DNA of 6,691 nucleotides, from assembly GCA_947629595.1 (NCBI GenBank), contig CANREI010000066.1:1-6691 (forward strand), given 5' to 3'. The notes below the pieces were generated by a model, which ran no database searches, had not been told where the DNA came from, and was given only the letters and a program-made list of their open reading frames with translations. The position numbers were made by a program, and so were the translations under genes. This document shows, piece by piece, positions 4,283 through 6,691 of the stretch; the stretch's first letter is position 1, and every line of letters starts with the position of its first letter. This DNA is from an uncultured Alphaproteobacteria bacterium (GTDB taxonomy: Bacteria; Pseudomonadota; Alphaproteobacteria; CAAHEQ01; UBA3637).

Positions 4283-6691
4283 TTACCGAGTATAACACCC
4301 ATACATCGTGCAAGAACAATTCGTTGCCACAATCGCTTGACCGACTGAAACAGGAATAAGCGTTCTCAAAGTTTGCGTTTCGGCAGCGCCCTTCGGATTA
4401 AACTTAAAAACAGACTTACCGTTTACGGTAACCTCTGCCGTTTGCGATCCCGTGACGGTTGCCGTCACACAAAGAAATCCGTTTTCATTGGGAGTATAAG
4501 TGCTGCTGAACGAAGCGCCTGAAATATATTGCGGTGAATTTAAACCGTGTCCCTTATCACCGAAATTAGCGACATATTTCGTTGTAGCAACTTCATCCGT
4601 ATAAGAGTTTGTCTCGACGGTGTTTACCGTTACTTGATCGTTAAATGTAACAGTTTTATTAAAAGTAATCTTTCCGTTAAATTGTTCATCTTTGGAGTTT
4701 GAAACATAATAGCGGCTTGTCATATAAGGGCTCATAGCCAGGGATTGAGATTTAGCTTCTTCCGTTTCAGCCACCGTTGCCATACGAACGATTCCGGCTT
4801 TAATGATTGTTGCAGAAGGTAAATTAACGCTTGCGTTTTCCTTTGCTTTTTGCGCCCAAACCTTGGCAGATCCGCTGGGTTGTTCTTCTGCTGTTCCGAT
4901 CGCCCATAATTTAGCTTCATTTGCTGATGCCGCCGCATTGGTTGCCGATGTGGCCGCTTCCGTTGCTTTTTGCGATGCCGTTGCAGCCGTCGCAGCCGTA
5001 TCCGCAATACCGGCAGCCGAAGCCGCCGCTGCTTTGGCGCTTTTATCGGCATTCGTTGCGGCGGTTGAAGCTGATGAAGCACTTTTGGCCGCATTGGTTG
5101 CCGATGTGGCCGCTTCCGTTGCCTTTTGCGTGGCTGTTGCAGCCGAAGCCGATGCCGCGGAAGCGCTTTCTCGGGCAGCCGTCACACTGTCTGCAATGCC
5201 GCTAACCGCGTCACTTGCCGTTTGCGCACTTTTGGCTGCATTTGTTGCCGATGCAGCCGCTGCCGTCGCCTTTTGCGATGCCGTTGCAGCCGAAGCCGAT
5301 GCCGCGGAAGCGCTTTCTCGGGCAGCCGTCACACTCTCTGCAATGCCGCTAACCGCGTCACTTGCCGTTTGCGCACTTTTGGCCGCATTGGTTGCCGATG
5401 TGGCCGCTGCCGTCGCCTTTTGCGTGGCTGTTGCAGCCGAAGACGATGCCGCGGAAGCGCTTTCTTGGGCAGCCGTCACACTGTCTGCAATGCCGCTAAC
5501 CGCGTCACTTGCCGATTGCGCGCTTTTGGCTGCGTTTGTTGCCGATGCAGCCGCTTCCGTTGCCTTTTGCGTGACCGTTGCGGCATTCGTTTCAGCCGAT
5601 GAAGCGGATAATGCGGCATTGTCGGCAGATTGTTGCGCCTGTTTTGCCAAATCATTCACTTCATTGATTTGTGTTTGTGCATTTTGATTAAACTGATCCG
5701 TTTTTTCGGTCGCGTTTTGATCAAAATCAGCTGTTTTTTCAGTAACATGCGCATCAAACTCATCTGTTTTTTCATCACAATGCGAATCAAACGTTTGCGT
5801 TTGATCTGTGGCGTTTGCGTTAAATGCCGTTGTTTGTTGCGCCGCATTTTCATTGAACGCTTGCGTTTGCTTTTCGGCATTGGTGTTGAAATCAGCCGTT
5901 TTTTGTGCGGCGTTTTCATTAAACGTTGTTGTTTTAGCCGTGGCGTTTTCATTAAAATCCGCCGTTTTTTCGGTGACATGTGCATCAAATTCATCTGTCT
6001 TGTCCGCACAATGTGCATCAAACGCTTGTGTTTGATCTGCGGCATTTTCGTTAAATGCCGTTGTTTGTTGTACGGCGTTTTCATTAAACGCTTGCGTTTG
6101 CTTTTCGGCATTGGTGTTGAAATCGGTTGTTTTTTGTGTCGCGTTTTCATTAAAATCAGCCGTTTTTTCGGTAACATGCGCATCAAACTCATCTGTTTTT
6201 TCATCACAATGCGAATCAAACATTTGCGTTTGATCTGCGGCATTTTCGTTAAATGCCGTTGTTTGTTGCGCCGCGTTTTCATTAAACGCTTGCGTTTGCT
6301 TTTCGGCATTGGTGTTGAAATCGGTTGTTTTTTGCGCCGCATTTTCATTAAATGCCGTTGTTTTAGCTGTGGCGTTTTGATCAAAATCAGCCGTTTTTTC
6401 GGTGACATGCGCATCAAATTCACCTGTTTTTTCATCACAATGCGCATCAAACGCTTGTGTTTGATCTGCGGCATTTTCGTTAAATGCCGTTGTTTGTTGC
6501 GCTGCGTTTTCATTAAACGCTTGCGTTTGATCTGCGGCATTGGTGTTGAAATCAGTTGTTTTTTGAACGGCATTTTGATTAAATAATTCTTTTTTTTCAT
6601 CCGTAAACGATTGAATATCCGGTTTCATCTGTTCTTCGACAAAATGTTCAATTTCATCGCGACCGGATCGAACCCAAACACCGTCGGTATT
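4283..6691 (-). CDS. Side tail fibre protein with hendecad and heptad repeat shaft (5' end outside window)
   Basis: At least 802 residues; the frame stays open through the right edge (21 codons upstream of the Met codon at 6628, including NTDGVWVRSGRDEIEHFVEEQ), so the true start is outside. Numbering below is from that Met. Residues 9-316 are eleven-residue repeats of the form AxxxTxxFNxN, where A, T and F lie at 4-3-4 spacing, expected for an alpha-helical hendecad coiled coil. Residues 350-568 are an Ala/Ser-rich coil with a 49-residue repeat, like the shaft of lambda Stf-type fibres. Then come KLWAIG...GSAKVWAQKA (572-596), a GIVRMA...LAMSPYMTS segment (612-638) typical of phage fibre repeats, an ITFNKTVTFNDQVTVN beta region (654-669), an ATTKYV motif (681-686) and a beta-rich tip ending CSCTMYGCYTR with Cys720, 771, 773 and 778. 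It probably trimerises and carries a receptor-binding tip at the C-terminus. The small assembly-like gene follows after 11 bp. No signal peptide or collagen-like Gly-X-Y is seen. Confidence 0.85.
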   Translation of the reverse strand, partial: NTDGVWVRSGRDEIEHFVEEQMKPDIQSFTDEKKELFNQNAVQKTTDFNTNAADQTQAFNENAAQQTTAFNENAADQTQAFDAHCDEKTGEFDAHVTEKTADFDQNATAKTTAFNENAAQKTTDFNTNAEKQTQAFNENAAQQTTAFNENAADQTQMFDSHCDEKTDEFDAHVTEKTADFNENATQKTTDFNTNAEKQTQAFNENAVQQTTAFNENAADQTQAFDAHCADKTDEFDAHVTEKTADFNENATAKTTTFNENAAQKTADFNTNAEKQTQAFNENAAQQTTAFNANATDQTQTFDSHCDEKTDEFDAHVTEKTADFDQNATEKTDQFNQNAQTQINEVNDLAKQAQQSADNAALSASSAETNAATVTQKATEAAASATNAAKSAQSASDAVSGIADSVTAAQESASAASSSAATATQKATAAATSATNAAKSAQTASDAVSGIAESVTAARESASAASASAATASQKATAAAASATNAAKSAQTASDAVSGIADSVTAARESASAASASAATATQKATEAATSATNAAKSASSASTAATNADKSAKAAAASAAGIADTAATAATASQKATEAATSATNAAASANEAKLWAIGTAEEQPSGSAKVWAQKAKENASVNLPSATIIKAGIVRMATVAETEEAKSQSLAMSPYMTSRYYVSNSKDEQFNGKITFNKTVTFNDQVTVNTVETNSYTDEVATTKYVANFGDKGHGLNSPQYISGASFSSTYTPNENGFLCVTATVTGSQTAEVTVNGKSVFKFNPKGAAETQTLRTLIPVSVGQAIVATNCSCTMYGCYTR
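4985..5581 (-). repeat. 147-bp (49-residue) tandem coding repeats, Ala/Ser-rich coil
   Basis: Three near-identical copies of seven heptads lie at 5435-5581, 5288-5434 and 5141-5287, each starting with an AT(V/A)(T/S)QKAT motif and containing ATNAAKSAQ and SDAVSGIA. A fourth, rearranged copy of 52 residues is at 4985-5140, and a fifth partial copy runs from 4984 to about 4897, where it passes into the KLWAIG segment. The composition is nearly all Ala, Ser and Thr. Confidence 0.93.
5681..6571 (-). repeat. 27 tandem 33-bp (11-residue) coding repeats in four superrepeats
   Basis: The units are contiguous and in frame; a 28th, more diverged unit precedes them (residues 9-19). Unit types recur in the order A(A/V)QK, A(A/E)xQ, A(A/V)QQ, AADQ, C(D/A)xK, VTEK, AT(A/E)K. 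This gives four superrepeats at 6341-6571 (231 bp), 6143-6340 (198 bp), 5912-6142 (231 bp) and 5681-5911 (231 bp). The short copy lacks one unit. Confidence 0.95.

Larger units (their letters stand above)
3927..6691 (-). mobile_element. Phage tail-fibre module, end of a prophage or tail-like particle
   Basis: Two adjoining minus-strand genes, a long repetitive side tail fibre and a small fibre-assembly-like protein, form the typical end of a phage tail operon. The module abuts uup with no spacer and continues past the right edge. No integrase, attachment repeat or tRNA is visible in the window, so an intact prophage, a remnant and a domesticated tailocin cannot be told apart. Confidence 0.65.

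Noticed and set aside
4272..4319. Upstream Met giving the fibre-assembly-like protein 16 more residues
   Set aside because: It would overlap the fibre coding sequence, and the strong AAGGAG site is placed for the ATG at 4271.
4803..5687. 294-codon open frame on the plus strand, rich in Ala and Val
   Set aside because: It is the antisense of the Ala/Ser-rich fibre repeat; the periodic codon pattern keeps stops out. It has no ribosome binding site or recognisable domain.
5681..6571. Regular 33-bp repeats resembling a CRISPR array
   Set aside because: The repeats are contiguous with no unique spacers, vary by codon, and are translated in one frame.
5630..6586. Long plus-strand and second minus-strand frames across the hendecad repeats
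   Set aside because: They are by-products of a 33-bp in-frame repeat, in which every frame repeats without stops. The fibre frame is the one with coherent coiled-coil chemistry and continuity into the tip.
4283..6691. Diversity-generating retroelement acting on the fibre tip
   Set aside because: No reverse transcriptase gene, template repeat or adenine-biased variable repeat is visible in the window.

Overview
The window appears to come from a bacterial chromosome of moderate GC content, with AT-rich intergenic DNA and good AGGA/GGAG ribosome binding sites. The genes (Pip-type peptidase, MetK, Uup, and a lambdoid-style side tail fibre with an assembly protein) fit a Gram-negative, proteobacterium-like host. 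A gut-type alphaproteobacterium is my best guess, but no rRNA or other marker confirms it.

Left part (1-2060): a proline-iminopeptidase-like alpha/beta hydrolase runs leftwards out of the window. It is divergent from metK, which encodes S-adenosylmethionine (SAM) synthetase. Between them lie 339 bp with a near-consensus promoter for the peptidase, a weaker promoter for metK, and a structured metK leader of about 165 nt. That leader holds an 8-bp stem at the expected 5' end of the transcript, a second hairpin, a possible antiterminator, a good intrinsic terminator upstream of the start codon, and an 8-bp helix that would cover the metK ribosome binding site. The layout is that of an attenuation riboswitch on a SAM-biosynthesis gene, and I cannot match it to a SAM riboswitch class I know. 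The MetK protein is unusually short (336 aa), but the catalytic residues I can align are all present.

Middle (2061-3930): uup encodes a two-domain ABC-F ATPase with the Uup-type linker and C-terminal coiled coil. It is not obviously linked to metK in function.

Right part (3927-6691): two minus-strand genes of a phage tail module, convergent with uup and overlapping its end by 4 bp. A very long side-tail-fibre protein (5' end outside the window) is followed after 11 bp by a small tail-fibre-assembly-like protein. The fibre has an N-terminal shaft of 27-28 eleven-residue repeats ordered into four 66-77-residue superrepeats. It then has an Ala/Ser-rich coil with a 49-residue repeat, and a short beta-rich, cysteine-containing tip. 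The rest of the tail operon should lie to the right. This is either the end of a prophage or a domesticated phage-tail-like particle.
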